A DNA stretch of 64,000 nucleotides, taken from assembly GCA_947568835.1 (NCBI GenBank), contig OX387609.1, positions 14,377,708 through 14,441,707 on the forward strand, given 5' to 3'. Each line of letters starts with the position of its first letter. Position 1 is the first letter of the stretch. A program made the position numbers and the translations under genes. The stretch is from Protonemura montana (taxonomy: Eukaryota; Arthropoda; Insecta; Plecoptera; Nemouridae). The notes below the pieces were generated by a model that was given only the letters and a program-made list of their open reading frames with translations, was not told where the DNA came from and made no database searches. Positions 41,170-59,294 of this stretch are shown piece by piece.

Positions 41170-43917
41170 CAAAATTAAATCTGAAGTTTTTTTTTTATAA
41201 TCCGATTACCTATAACTTTTATATTTATATTTGTTTTAAGAGTGCTTGGCATGGAGGCTTTTCGAAGGGGTGTGCGAAATTCGCTCTCGTAGGGGATGAA
41301 AACACAGATGATAATCATCAACGAAAGGGAATTGTCAAAGATTTGTTTCAATGGTTTTATGTACTTACACTAAAGAAAAAGAGTGTTCAACAATAATTAG
41401 ATGGCGTTGTGTTTTGAGAAACCAAAAGTGTTCAGCTATCCTTAAGGATATGCTACAGCGATTATTTTTTTATTGTAATCATCTAATTCTCTCCGTCGAT
41501 TCACAATGCATCATTTCGCTACAATTTAACTTCTTTTGTTAATAGCTGCCGTATCGTTTGGCCTAAAAATATGATTCAAAATTATTTGGGTAGGTGCATG
41601 TGTTCTCCTACCGCCCTGTACGTTTCAATCGATTCCACTCAATATTCTTTAAGCAATTGACCGAAGCTCAAGCAAAGATTGCCACGAAACGACTTGAGCT
41701 GCAAACTTGAAATTAAACACTTACGTTGTTGACACAAAAACCATGTTGCACATCCACGACTTTTTCGAAATTCGATTTGGTTCCCACATAAATGCATTTT
41801 ATATTTTTTTACCAAAATTGCTGATATCTTTTTTTGGAGCGGAAACTTCGTATTGAAACTAGAATTAGCAATTAGATAATGTAAATAATTGTTTTGAAAA
41901 AAATCACGAACGCTATATCTTTAATGAGCTAGGCGGTACACGAGCATTACCTAATTGTAAACATAGAGGTGAATCGATGCAATTATCTGTCCAAAAACTG
42001 CTAGATTTTCCCTCTCGCGGCTGTCGAAGCAGCGTTATCGCATTCGAATTCCTAGCGCAAGACGGATATAGCTCAGGATTATAATAATTGCCGAGCGACT
42101 GCATTGACTGAGCGAGCAACACATTCAATCCTTCCAGATTCAGAGGCTGCCCGAGTCTTGAGAAATATCAACGGCAAAATTTAGCGTCTGTTCAATTACT
42201 AACTTTATGCCTAATGTCGTCATGATACGTAAAATCCAATGAAAACGTTTGGACTTTCGGCCTGTTAGACTATTCAAATTGCCGGTCTTTCATTAGCGCC
42301 ATGTGCTGCGTCATGTTTTGGTGCTGCGTGGTTCAATAAGAAATCAATAAGAAGTAGTAATAAGTACATATATATAAAGGGTGATTTCTTGTTCCCTGCT
42401 TTGTTGTATATTTTCATTATTAGTTACACCGTTAATTAGTTCAATTTATTGCATCGAGAAGTTGATAAAGTGGAGTAAAGTAGATCGCCTATGTGTCCGT
42501 CGCCTAAACGTCTCTCGCCTAAGTGCCCGTATACCGCGGTGTCACTGCGATAATATACGTACTAGAAACTCACCGATTTAATGCTCAATAAGTGAGAAAT
42601 TTGTCAAAATACGACCATTTTTCTCCATCCCCATCCCAGTCAAGATCACGCAGTTGATTCCGAGAGCAGTGTTATTTGTGACTTTTATGCAAAATACTTT
42701 GCAAACTTTCAAGACTGAAAATAGGGTTTTTTATAACCCAAAACAGTCTATTATCAATAATTTTGCCAAAACTAGATTTAGAGTGACATATCAAAGAAAA
42801 ACATTTGACAGATGTCATTCATCGACTTAGGACGCCGTGGATATTTAGTTGATTGGTGAAACATGGTAACTATTGATGCTATTTTTTCAGAATCAAAACT
42901 GTTCGGTCTTTCGTTTGGCTTGGACCAATCTTCAGCACAGAACACATGTGCGTGTGATGGGTTAAAATATCGATAATGGGTACCGAATATCGCGTTACGC
43001 AGCCGTCTGCCAGGGAGGTGTACAGGACGATGGCGAAATTAAGGTTATATTCATGAAGGACTACAACAACGAGATAAAACATACGGATAGTGCTTACAAG
43101 AAAATTAAAAACAAAAAATCTATTTTATAATACTATTACATATTCAAATATTTTTGAGTCCGCGGATAGGGATTTTTGGCGGGCAAATAGCGTTTGCAAA
43201 GCCACGGTCCGAATGTTTGCTTACAGTAAAATTGCTCGCAAGCCTTTTTTTACCTAAGAACATTTTACCTATTTTCTCACGAACACCACTTTAAAATGAA
43301 AAGGGCAGGAAACAAGTGTTAATCCTCTCTTTCATGCAGTGCCGAATACTGTTATTTGGTACCTGAGCTTCACTGAATATAATAAGTACACACCTGCGAC
43401 ATCGACACAATTGAAAGGGAAGTTTAACAAAAATATTTTTTTGAAATTTCTATCACTACAGTTGCCGACAATGTAATGCGGATGGGTTTGTGTTTGGTAG
43501 AACACTCTCAAGCATCAATCAAATGCGTCAAAAAGTCAAGTCGCATAGCGACAATTTCGGTATGAACATCAACAATGCAAAAAGCCAGCCTCCATGGTTA
43601 GCTGCATTCATGTTAGTTTTATAAATAACTCTCAGAATGCCAACACGTGACCAAAATGCTTGCAGTAGCATTATGTGAAGCTTGGAATAAGAAGAATACG
43701 CACATAGTTTCGGCTGATTAAATTTTAGTGGCGTTTATAACATATTCCTCTAAATAGGAGATGAGATAACATTTCATTCATAGAAAGGGGTTGAGAATGT
43801 TTTTCGCCCTTTTGCACAGCTTCCTTGCCCGCTTCCCAAGAAAACACACGATCTAGAACAGCACCGGAATTCAATTGAGAGCGTACCCACCTTGATCTGT
43901 ACAAATTAACCACTGAC
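41170..43917. other. Intergenic, nothing recognised
   Basis: About 2.7 kb of AT-rich sequence. A minus-strand frame at 42128-41913 has a more gene-like composition than its neighbours, but I recognise no family and see no supporting splice sites. Confidence 0.4.
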
Positions 43918-43958
43918 TGCCCCCTACCCCTACCCTACCCCTACCCTACCCCTACCAT
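43918..43958 (-). repeat. G-rich telomere-like microrepeat
   Basis: The plus strand alternates CCCCTA and CCCTA (CCCCTACCCCTACCCTACCC ...). The minus strand therefore has GGGGTAGGGTA runs with at least six G-tracts and could form a G-quadruplex. It is not the TTAGG repeat of most arthropod telomeres. Confidence 0.75.
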
Positions 43959-44150
43959 CATGATCGTCGTTCCCTTTACGAAACTGTCAGTACGCCGTAA
44001 GATCTGCTACGGACTAGTCCGATTTTATTTTTCCTCGGCAATTTGTTATCCTGATATCGAAAAAAGTGAAGTAAATAGAACGGGCTACGCTGGTGCGAAT
44101 CAAGCTTTCGAGTGAAATCAGGAATTAAAATTCTGTTATAAAATTCCGCC

Positions 44151-45248
44151 ATGAGTGAAAAAAAACGACGGAAGTTGTATTTGGACCCCGATTCGGGGGT
44201 AGAATCCGTTCCGAAAAGGACGCTTGCAAGGTGGAATCAAAGGAAACGTCTCAACGCGGAGCACGACGCCGTTCACAAAAGAGACGCCGTTCACAAAAGA
44301 GACGCCGTTCACAAGGGAGACGTCGTTCACAAGGGAGACGCCGTTCACAAGGGAGACGCCGTTCACGAGGGAGACGCCGTTCACAAGGGAGACGTCGTTC
44401 ACAAGGGAGACGCCGTTCACAAGGGAGACGCCGTTCACAAGGGAGACGTCGTTCACTTGGGAGACGCCGTTCACAAAAGAGACGCCGTTCACAAGGGAGA
44501 CGCCGTTCACGAGGGAGACGCCGTTCACGAGGGAGACGCCGTTCACGAGGGAGACGCCGTTCACAAGGGAGACGCCGTTCACAAGGGAGACGCCGTTCAC
44601 AAGGGAGACGCCGTTCACAAGGGAGACGTCGTTCACAAGGGAGACGCCGTTCACAAGGGAGACGCCGTTCACGAGGGAGACGTCGTTCACAAGGGAGACG
44701 CCGTTCACAAGGGAGACGCCGTTCACTTGGGAGACGTCGTTCACAAGGGAGACGCCGTTCACTTGGGAGACGCCGTTCACTTGGGAGACGTCGTTCACGA
44801 GGGAGACGTCGTTCACGAGGGAGACGCCGTTCACAAGGGAGACGCCGTTCACAAGGGAGACGTCGTTCACAAGGGAGACGCCGTTCACAAGGGAGACGCC
44901 GTTCACGAGGGAGACGCCGTTCACAAAAGAGACGCCGTTCACAAAAGAGACGCCGTTCACAAGGGAGACGCCGTTCACTTGGGAGACGTCGTTCACGAGG
45001 GAGACGTCGTTCACGAGGGAGACGCCGTTCACAAGGGAGACGCCGTTCACAAGGGAGACGCCGTTCACGAGGGAGACGCCGTTCACGAGGGAGACGCCGT
45101 TCACAAAAGAGACGCCGTTCACAAGGGAGACGCCGTTCACGAGGGAGACGCCGTTCACGAGGGAGACGCCGTTCACGAGGGAGACGCCGTTCACGAGGGA
45201 GACGCCGTTCACGAGGGAGACGCCGTTCACGAGGGAGACGCCGTCTAG
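44151..45248 (+). repeat. 18-bp minisatellite (about 54 units) inside a 365-codon open frame with a unique start
   Basis: The unit is GACGCCGTTCACAAGGGA, from about 44263 to 45245. Variants fall at three places (GCC/GTC, AAG/GAG/TTG, GGGA/AAGA). Because 18 is divisible by 3 and the unit lacks stops, three plus frames and one minus frame stay open for over 340 codons. Only one has an upstream start in good context (TTCCGCCATGAG at 44151) and a non-repeat leader: MSEKKRRKLYLDPDSGVESV, a basic segment, then hexapeptide repeats DAVHKG. If expressed it would be a repeat protein with a nuclear-type basic N-terminus. All unit differences change amino acids, so nothing suggests selection on the protein. 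Confidence 0.7.
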
Positions 45249-45404
45249 ACCAGTCTAGGTCTGGAAGACCGTGATGATAGCATGCGATGGACGCGGCGAC
45301 GATGACCTTGAAGCTGCTGCCATCTTCTCAGAACTATCTTTGTACTAAACAATAACAAAAAATACATATTCGATTGACAATTTTGAGGTATTTTTTAATT
45401 ACAA

Positions 45405-45505
45405 ATTATTATTATTAGTGATATTATAATAATAATTATTACTATTATTATAATAATTATAATAAAATAATAATAAATAATAATAATTATTATTATTGTT
45501 TATTT
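45405..45505. repeat. Low-complexity ATT/TAA tract
   Basis: About 100 bp of mixed ATT/TAA triplets with self-complementary stretches. It may be the tail of an old retroelement; no element body is recognisable. Confidence 0.7.
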
Positions 45506-47890
45506 ATCAACAACGGAGGCAAGTGCACAAGTGTGATGTAATAGAAACATGGTACATATAAACGTGAACAATTAAAAACATTACTAGTTAGTTACTAGTA
45601 AGATTAAATTAAGAGGCTACTTTATGACATATATATTCTACTACCCCTCCACCGTGATCAACACGTCAGTTTTCCACTGCAGTTACCAAATCTTCTTTCG
45701 CAAAAAGCAAATCACAATCACACAATCACACAGAAAATAACGACTTTACCGCGCTAATTTGAAGCCAAATATTGTCTAATTGATGTCGAAGCATCAGATT
45801 CATCGCTCTCATGAACAGCATTTATTGGTTTTATGTAAGAATTTTACTAGCTTTTGATTTATTCGTTCCAAATCCAAATGTTTACTTGCGTTTTGTTATC
45901 ATTAAATACATTATATATTCAGTCAAGATAAGAATGATTATTGTGAATGTTTTTCTTTTTTTTTTGCCATGTCCACTGGATACAAAAACAAACCTAACAC
46001 AAGGACCAACATATAAGTGTTCACATTTGAAAAGGGGTCCACGGAGAGAAAGATTGGGTTCATCGTACACTTAATGCTTCGTCTTTGTCATCATTGCAGG
46101 GGCGTTATAATGTGATAGGAATACGACAATATTTGATAAATTTCAATTAGCACTTGTTGGTCTTAAGGTCAATCTTAAAAAGTTGCCAAACGGTTTGACG
46201 TGTTGAAAACACCGGACAGTAACCATCTTGGTAGGCGATTGTTTCTAAGTTAAAAATAGTGAACAAGCCGTGATACGAACCCGGCCCCGTTTCTCCTCCG
46301 TTTCATTTTCTTGTGCCTTTTGCAGGAAGAAAATAAAACAAGATTCAAATAAATCACATCTAGCAGTAATATTGATTTGTGAATCCTGATGGGTAGGCCA
46401 CTCATCGTACACGTCTGTACTTAAATCATGTCTACAGCCCAGGGGTTGGGAGTCGAGGAACTCGGGGAATTCTCAAAAGGTAATCAAGAAAAACGTGGTA
46501 AGTTTCCATCGCAGGTTAAAACGGAGGGGTGCATTCAACTCCCCTTGAAATTCTACCCCTGTTGACACCCCTCACGGGTCAAAATCCGTCACTTGAAATT
46601 CCACTAAAAAAATATTGAAAAAATCGATGGACTAACCCCTTACGTTTTTTCTTGATTTTTGAAGATTCGCTCATACTGTGGTCTAAGGGGTAGTTTGTAC
46701 CCTCGAACAAGATGGGCTTTTTGGATTTTGCGTAAACATCATACACCATTTGTTTCACCAAAGAGTAAAATAAATATGTATACTACCCATTTTGCCCCAT
46801 GCCTTGGGGTAAAGTGGGCATTATTTTCCTGCCCACTTCTTTGTGAATGTAAAGGAATGATGAAGCTTTCACAAGACTTTTTATCAGATTTTTATAGAGA
46901 TTAGCTTATCCTACACAAGTTTTCCCCTTAGCTCGCTTTGCCCCACCTTCCCCTATGTCAGGCTCCAACAAGAGCATAATATAAGTAAAGTTTGAATGAG
47001 TCACCTTATTTTTTAACGCTCCAAACTAATTCAATCCTATTCATAATATTTATTATCAACTTACTTAATTTTACCCCCTCGAGCTTCAGCAGTCGGTAAG
47101 TAGATTTCTTCTATCCAACAATAGTTCTAATAAAAAACTACAGATGACGCCACGCCACTCTTTTGTTGCATTGTGGTTGTATTGGGTATTAGTAGCCTTC
47201 CAGTTTCAAGATCAAGGCAGACAAGTTAGATCAGTGGTTTTGGTGTTGCTTTTTGAAAGATATTAACTTTATAGATAATTTAAATTGCAGTTCATTGAAA
47301 TCATTAAAGCTGTTGCATCGGGTGCTTATTTAGGTTTATATCCAGGGTTACTGGATACAACTAATCGGCCAAAACACTTGTCCGATCGCGACGAAACAAA
47401 AACTAGGCGACTCATCCCACTATTGCCAACAGATTGACGCTTTTTAAAATAATAAAATATTATTTTGTCTTAAAGTTACACGCGTTGTACAGAGCGTTTT
47501 TCCGGTTTTTTTTCCATTAAAAAATCAGAGTTTTCGTAACAACAATTGATCTCAAATTTCCTCAATCTGTTAACACTACCAAACTACATATCAACAAATA
47601 CTCGAGCCAACCATTTTGAAAAGCCCTCCTTCTTCGCTATATTCAGTTCAAGCTGTGGACATTACAACCCAAAATAAGAGTTTTTATCAGTTGCTGAAAC
47701 AGTATTTTCCAACCCCAAGTAAAGAAAAACTAAACAGATTTTGCAGTGTTTTTTTTTGGTTTTCTGGCATTTCCACTAGGGAGCTTAAACCAGCAAGCGA
47801 ATGATGGAATCCAAATATGATTTTGTTCCCTGGACATCCCAGAATAAGAAAGTGGAGACGATACAACCACATTGAGAAAAAAAAATCAAT
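45506..47890. other. Intergenic with small repeat fragments
   Basis: At 46188-46232 the plus strand has GGTTTGACGTGTTGAAAACACCGG, the 5' end of a 5S-like head. At 46265-46295 the complement of GGGGCCGGGTTCGTATCACG looks like a box B of a tRNA-derived repeat on the minus strand. No gene is recognised. Confidence 0.45.
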
Positions 47891-47894
47891 TCAG

Positions 47895-48115
47895 GATGAT
47901 TTTTAGAAAAACTATTTGAACTGGGTTTTGAATGCTAAGTAAAGGGCTACTAAATTTCAATGGGAAATTGCATGGAAATTGGAAATTCAATGGCAATGGG
48001 AAATTTAGTAGCCCTTTACTTAGCATTCAAAACCCAGTTCAAATAGTTTTTCTAAAAACTTGTGCTAAGGATAAATCAAGTAGACATGAGTCTAAAAACC
48101 ATCAATTCAGGATGA
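47895..48115. mobile_element. Foldback element, GGGTTTTGAATGCTAAG family, nearly perfect palindrome
   Basis: The left arm AGAAAAACTATTTGAACTGG, GTTTTGAATGCTAAGTAAAG is repeated inverted at 47998-48055 with only a short centre made of TGGAAATT/CAATGG words. The tail CTTGTGCTAAGGATAAATCA continues as in other copies. The sequence is recent enough for the arms to match almost base for base. Confidence 0.82.
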
Positions 48116-48529
48116 TGATTTAATTGTACAAACGCCTGTATTGGTAAGGGAAATAATTTAACATGTCAATACAACATAGCTCATTTATTCAGACTAGGTG
48201 TTACAGGACAACGACGGTAACAAGGGAATCTCACCCATTACAAATTGTACAGTGGTAGAGAAAGTGTTTATAAAAGATTGTCAATACATTATTCGCACGC
48301 CACCCTAAGGGTAGTTAGTAATTAGTAATCACACTTATTACCAAGTTTAGTTTAGGTTGTACGCTATGTTAAACTGTAGATTATTACTATTTTCACATAT
48401 TTATTTTGATAAGTTCGTAAGAAGTCAATTTTTCTAGACACAAGAATATATTATGTGTACATCGTCGCGTAGTCGACGGTTGTTGTCTCTGTTTCGATTG
48501 GAACTTGGTCGAAGTTTTGTCGACATCGT

Positions 48530-48665
48530 AAGGACAGTTCTGAAGATGTCGGCACCAACGCCAACCAAGATCCTTAGCGGGACCAAAAGTCAGTCATCCC
48601 ACAGGGCCCGTAGTCAAAACAGTGCGTCGTTAAACACAATAATCAAACTCAGTCAAAACAGAGAG
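48530..48665 (+). repeat. Repeat fragments: decayed CTGAAGATG motif and 5S-SINE tail
   Basis: TCTGAAGATGTCGGCACCAACG resembles the motif at 20878. GTAGTCAAAACAGTGCGTCGTTAAACAC at 48611-48640 is the end of the 5S-SINE body in the plus orientation. Confidence 0.55.
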
Positions 48666-49263
48666 CGACCGACGACTACGCCCCCATCTTTTCGTGGCTA
48701 TGAACCACTTCGCTAGTTAGTGTTTAGTTTTAAGCACTTTATTCGCTAGACCTATGACTTTCAAGGGATGGGTCAGACGATAGGGCTGAATGTTCGCTAG
48801 ACTTTGGCTCGGGGCTCGGTGGCTATTTCAGGTGGCTATTTCAGGTGCATCACCTTGGGAACATTGAAGTTATTCTCAAAGGACACGATTCTCAAAACTT
48901 TGTGATAAAAGTTTCGATGCTTGCCATGAGAAACTATGGGTGAACGGGCGGACAACATTAAGCATTTGTGCGTTTTACACAAAAATTACTTAAATCAAAT
49001 CGGACAAATGAAGAAGATGCGAGTCTCAGAACTCGAAGGAACAAAGACCACCAAAGTTTTAGAATGCTTGACTTGTGCATCAAAGTTGATACAAACATGT
49101 ATTGATTGTAGGACTATAATGGAAAGCTCTAGACAATCCAAATACAATTCACCGTCGTCGCGGCTAGGGTCAAAAGTAAAACCTTATTCCTTGTCACCAA
49201 AATGTTTGGCAAAATACATTCAGAAACGAAGTGGTCATCAAGTATCTAACCAGACTCCTACCA

Positions 49264-55416
<6,153 letters not shown>

Positions 55417-55689
55417 CTGGAGACAAAAAGATATGTCAGACCTAAAAATGTCAGCATCAATGTTCAAGAAATTATGACATAACTATATAATGATAACAAA
55501 GAAACAAACACAAATTAAATTAGAGCAATTACACCGAAACTTGAATGAATGAATAGTGGGTTTTATAGGCGTGTCAATCTATTGATCATTTTGCGCCTAT
55601 GAAAAAGTTGAGATAAAAATCCTTCACGTAAGACACCGAGGTCTTACTGCGTCAAAATATATCGGTACTAAATTGTCAGAAAAAAAAGT

Positions 55690-56065
55690 AAACATAAAAA
55701 ATAAAATAGAAATGAAATAAAATATAGTGACAGTAGTGACTGGACATTTTGTAAAATGTTTGTTGCTTTTAAAAACTCCAATGGTTTGTCGATTTGGGTG
55801 GGATGATCGCCTAGGACTTCGCTAATGCTGCTTTCGAGCTTAAGACGCCTGCGCTTCCATCTGTATTTTGCACATTCAATGAGGATGTGTCGAACAGTTA
55901 GCACTTTGTTCATCGAGGCAGGATCTTGTCAGGCAAGAATAGGAATGAGTGGGTCAGTAGTGTGTGTCCGATTCTGAGGGGTGTGAGGACGATCTCCTCC
56001 CGTCTCGAGGACCTGATTGATGAGTCCCAGGGAACAATGGTAGGTTTGATTTCTTTCAGCTTGTT
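55690..56065 (-). pseudogene. Non-LTR retrotransposon remnant, RNase H / C-terminal part
   Basis: Translation in two frames on the minus strand gives REEIVLTPLRIGHTLLTHSF and then LTVRHILIECAKYRWKRRRL, LGDHPTQIDKPLEFLKATNI. This is the end of the RNase H-like domain and the cysteine/histidine C-terminus found in I/Jockey-type elements. A frameshift separates the parts. It lies in the presumed upstream intron of the cyclase. Confidence 0.7.
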
Positions 56066-56149
56066 ATTAGTTTCTAGCTCCCACACTTCTTGATTTTTTT
56101 TTTAAAATGCGATTTAAAGCAGTTTTTTAAATCATTAAAACAGAGCATG

Positions 56150-56330
56150 TCGTTTTATTATTATGAACACTATAACCGTTTCAAAAATTGATGCCCAAAC
56201 GGGGACTCGAACCCCGATCTCTACCTGTCGCGGGTGTTGCTCTAACCCATTGAGCTACTTGGACACATGCTTTTTAAAAACGATTTTAGTGTATTCGATG
56301 AGAATGACAACGCTTGCGCATTGCAAGCGT
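56150..56330 (-). repeat. tRNA-like foldback element, complete tRNA-like centre
   Basis: The tRNA-like part is 56264-56193: GTCCAAGTAGCTCAATGGG, AACACCCGCGACAGGTAGAG, ATCGGGGTTCGAGTCCCCG, TTTGGGC. It is bracketed by AATCGTTTTTAAAAAG and CAATTTTTGAAACGGTTATAG. Box A and box B are intact. It is arranged head to head with the plus copy at 56345-56600. Confidence 0.8.
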
Positions 56331-56344
56331 TTGTAATTAAAAGG

Positions 56345-56602
56345 ATTTCATTTAAAAATGTAACGCATTGAACGTCAAATTGGAGTTACTCAAGATTGAC
56401 AGGTTGTGACGTGATATAGCGTCACTAGAATCAGAATGACTGTGAGTATTCACAGCCTCTTGGTTCTACTCCTTGGGGAACTGTCATTCTCATCAAATAC
56501 ACTAAAATCGTCTCAAAAAGCCAGTGTCCAAGTAGCTCAATTGGTTAGTGCAACACCCGCGACTGGAGGAGATCGGGGTCCACGTAGCTCAATTGCCAGG
56601 GC
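56345..56602 (+). repeat. tRNA-like foldback element starting a second tandem unit
   Basis: The leader (CAAATTGGAGTTACTCAAG ... GACGTGATATAGCGTCACTA ... ACAGCCTCTTGGTTCTACTC) is followed by ACACTAAAATCGTCTCAAAA and the tRNA-like unit at 56526. After GATCGGGGTCC a new unit begins (ACGTAGCTCAATTG) and breaks off at 56600. The junction is the same as in the 47-unit array at 10-12.6 kb. Confidence 0.78.
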
Positions 56603-56943
56603 TTCTCTTAGTATGTAATAATGTTTTGTAGAATTTCGATACTTTAATTTACAGGGAGTGGCAACAGTCGTAAAAACTATATTCAAACGCCTTGATATAT
56701 GAGCAGCTATGATAATGTTTTGTAAAAATATGCACCCAATTTTTATACTTGCATAATACTCATTTTTTAACAGTGCCAGATATAAAAAAAAAGTACTTGT
56801 TGGTATTCATGACCTCATTAGAGTTTTCTATAAATAAACCCATTGTTTTTGTTGCCCTGATATGGATGAACATTTGATGAAATTTAAATTACCAACCTAA
56901 CACATTAAAAAATGAGTTAAAGTCAGATAATTTTCACCACGAG

Positions 56944-57080
56944 TTAAGACGGCATGGAGGCAGTGTTGGTGTATCTTTCTTATCTGGCTAAAGTCAAATC
57001 TTGGGTGAAGTTATGGCGGGCAAGCGCAGAGGATTGCGTGCATCAATACTTGAGAGGATTGGCTCTTCTTGGTAATATCA
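56944..57080 (+). repeat. Duplicated exon-like segment, copy 1
   Basis: About 125 bp nearly identical to 60592-60720. Both copies keep an ATG-started open frame whose shared core is VKSWVKLWRASAEDCVHQYL followed by RGLAL and, after two variable residues, ITD. A GGTAATATC sits where the other copy has a donor-like AGGTAAGATC. Not recognised as a known domain; it could be a repeat with a fortuitous frame. Confidence 0.5.
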
Positions 57081-57180
57081 CTGACAGACAGTACAGCACA
57101 GCATATTTTTTTTTTTTTTTTATTCCCGGCAGCATCAATTTGTTAACTTGGATCGCACTCAACAGTCATTATAAATAAGT

Positions 57181-58095
57181 ACCGTCACTGCCAGTCAAAA
57201 TAAGTATATATTATCTCTAGCTTCAATACATAATACCCCACCACACTTTCCACCACACTCAGCCAAGTGTCCAAATCGATATGGCCTGTATACGAACAGT
57301 CAATTATTAATGGTAGTTGTTACCCAATTTCAATTTGTAAATAACAGCGTTTCTAGTACCGCTAACGTCCAGCGTATAGTGTTCAAATGGAAACCAGGTG
57401 GTGTTAATATATTCTGCGAAGACTAAAACTAATCTAACCTAGCATTCCTAGAATGCTGGCGAGACCAAGAGCAAGCAAGAGTATTGAAGTACTGACGCGC
57501 TATCCATGAAAGCCTCCATTACTTTTCCCGACACGAATGCAGCATTAGTTATTAAAGCGCCTTCCTTCCGACAGAGCCACCGAGTTGGAGAGGCTGCGTT
57601 TTGCTGCGCATGGCTGCCCGTGTCAGAGAGCTTTCAGCGCTCGCTGCGCATCAATCTCGCGCAGCAACAAGCCAGTGGTGATCAGGGTGGCGAGGTTAAT
57701 AAACCTCTCCAATGAAACTCTACTCACGGTAAATAACTTCGCCGTAGCGAATTCAAAAATTGCCGTTTTTGGTGAGAAACTCAAGCATTGGTGGATTTCA
57801 AACAACATTAGCTTGATTTTCAAAATTTGTGTAAAAAACACCAGTTTCAAACTTATTAAGTCCAAAAACAAATAGTTTGTTTTTTCTATAAATTTTTATT
57901 TTATTTGGTTTGGTTATGATGTCCCAGTTGGTTTGTGCCGATTCTTTTAAATATTGGATTACTTTGTTGCCATCGTGACATTCTCTGTCTCTGTCTAACA
58001 GGTCTTGAAGCTTGTTTACACGTACTACACAACCATGCTAGAGGCAATGAAGAAATGAAAAGTAGAATCCTGTCAGATTATCCGCTGATTGATTT
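57181..58095. other. No gene recognised; GC-richer block at 57530-57715
   Basis: The block around GCTGCGTTTTGCTGCGCATG and CGCTGCGCATCAATCTCGCG is richer in GC than its surroundings and open on both strands for short distances. I do not recognise it; it may be a SINE body of another family. Confidence 0.35.
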
Positions 58096-59293
58096 TAAAA
58101 TCCTGACCGTGCACTTGACAATTTGCTGACGCGGTGGTGGAGGCACATATTAATATCTTTGACGTTTTATGTTTCGGTGTCAGAGGTATCCCTAACAAAT
58201 GGATTAAATCATACTTGTGTGATAGACGACAAAAGTCTTCTTAGAAGGTCAAAAAAAAAATTGTCTGGTCCTAGAAAATCAGAACAAATGGGGGAATTCC
58301 TCGGGGAGGAATATTATCACCCCGCCTCTTTATCCTATTCACAAACAACTTCTCAGATAAAGTTAATATCAACCAATTGGTCATGTAACTTCGTTGCTGA
58401 TTTAACTTCAAATCTTATTACAAATAGCACCCCAGACCAGACAACACTTGACGCGAATTTGGCCGTAGCAAAAATGCAGACATGGTGTAAGCAAAACGAA
58501 CATTTTGTAAACAGAACCAAAACCACGTTTGTCTCCTTCTATAGTGATCAGCAATCAACGGACTGCGGTGAACAATTATACGCCTCGAGGGAAAAAGTAT
58601 TTTCGAATGCTGGCAAACCAAATTCCTGGGTCAAATGGTGGACAAAAAAATTAGATTGAACAAATCATTTAATGTGCGTTTCCAAGGAAATTTCTTCAGC
58701 TTCTTTCCTCATTCCTTGTTTCCAGACTTCAATATGGTTTAGATTTTATGGGGATTCTCCAAACATATGAAACAATTGTTACTTCTTCAAAAGAGAGCTC
58801 TTTGTTATCAAGAAAACGCAAGCCGTAATCCAGTATCAGAAGTTGTTTACAAGGATTCCTGTAACTATTACATAAATCTGGAATTCTTATTCTACCTTCC
58901 CTATATATTTATTATGCTGTTTTATATGTGATCAAAAATAACTTCATATAATTTGACACTGACAAATAACACGAGCATAGCACGAGACCAAAATAAGCTC
59001 ACATGGAGAAAAACCGGTACAGGTCCTCGGTTTAAAAAAAAAAGCCATGGAAAAAATGTTAAGACAAACCTGAAGAAGTTTTTATTGAAGAAATATTACT
59101 ATAATATTAACGAATTTTCAGGGACTGGCTAACAACAGAAAATGTTCTTTACTGTTACCATACCACTACTTATTGGTTTATATTTTCACTTTACATTTTA
59201 TAGTAATTTATGATTCTCATATTGACTGTCTGTATATAATTTTCTTTGATCAATCATGGACAGTAAACATATTGTTATTAATATTATTATTAT
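58096..59293 (+). pseudogene. Decayed non-LTR retrotransposon
   Basis: Frame-switching translation gives FGVRGIPNKWIKSYLCDRRQ (before the catalytic box), a QGGILSPLL-like trace near 58295, AKMQTWCKQNE, then a C-terminal FKRELFVIKK-type trace. Stops and indels are frequent. The 3' end is an ATT-rich tail at 59265-59293, directly followed by another LINE fragment. Confidence 0.65.
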
Positions 59294-59294
59294 T

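Noticed and set aside
40798..41200. Frames with VWQRLVKSGK- or CQTLPDVARR-like repeats
   Set aside because: A 10-bp repeat read in three phases; no start context or unique sequence.
41913..42128. 71-codon minus-strand frame with a gene-like look
   Set aside because: No family recognised and no second exon found; left unannotated as a gene.
44136..45230. 364-codon minus-strand frame with NGVSLV repeats
   Set aside because: Complement of the 18-bp array. The start codon is within the repeat and the only unique part is the short far end.
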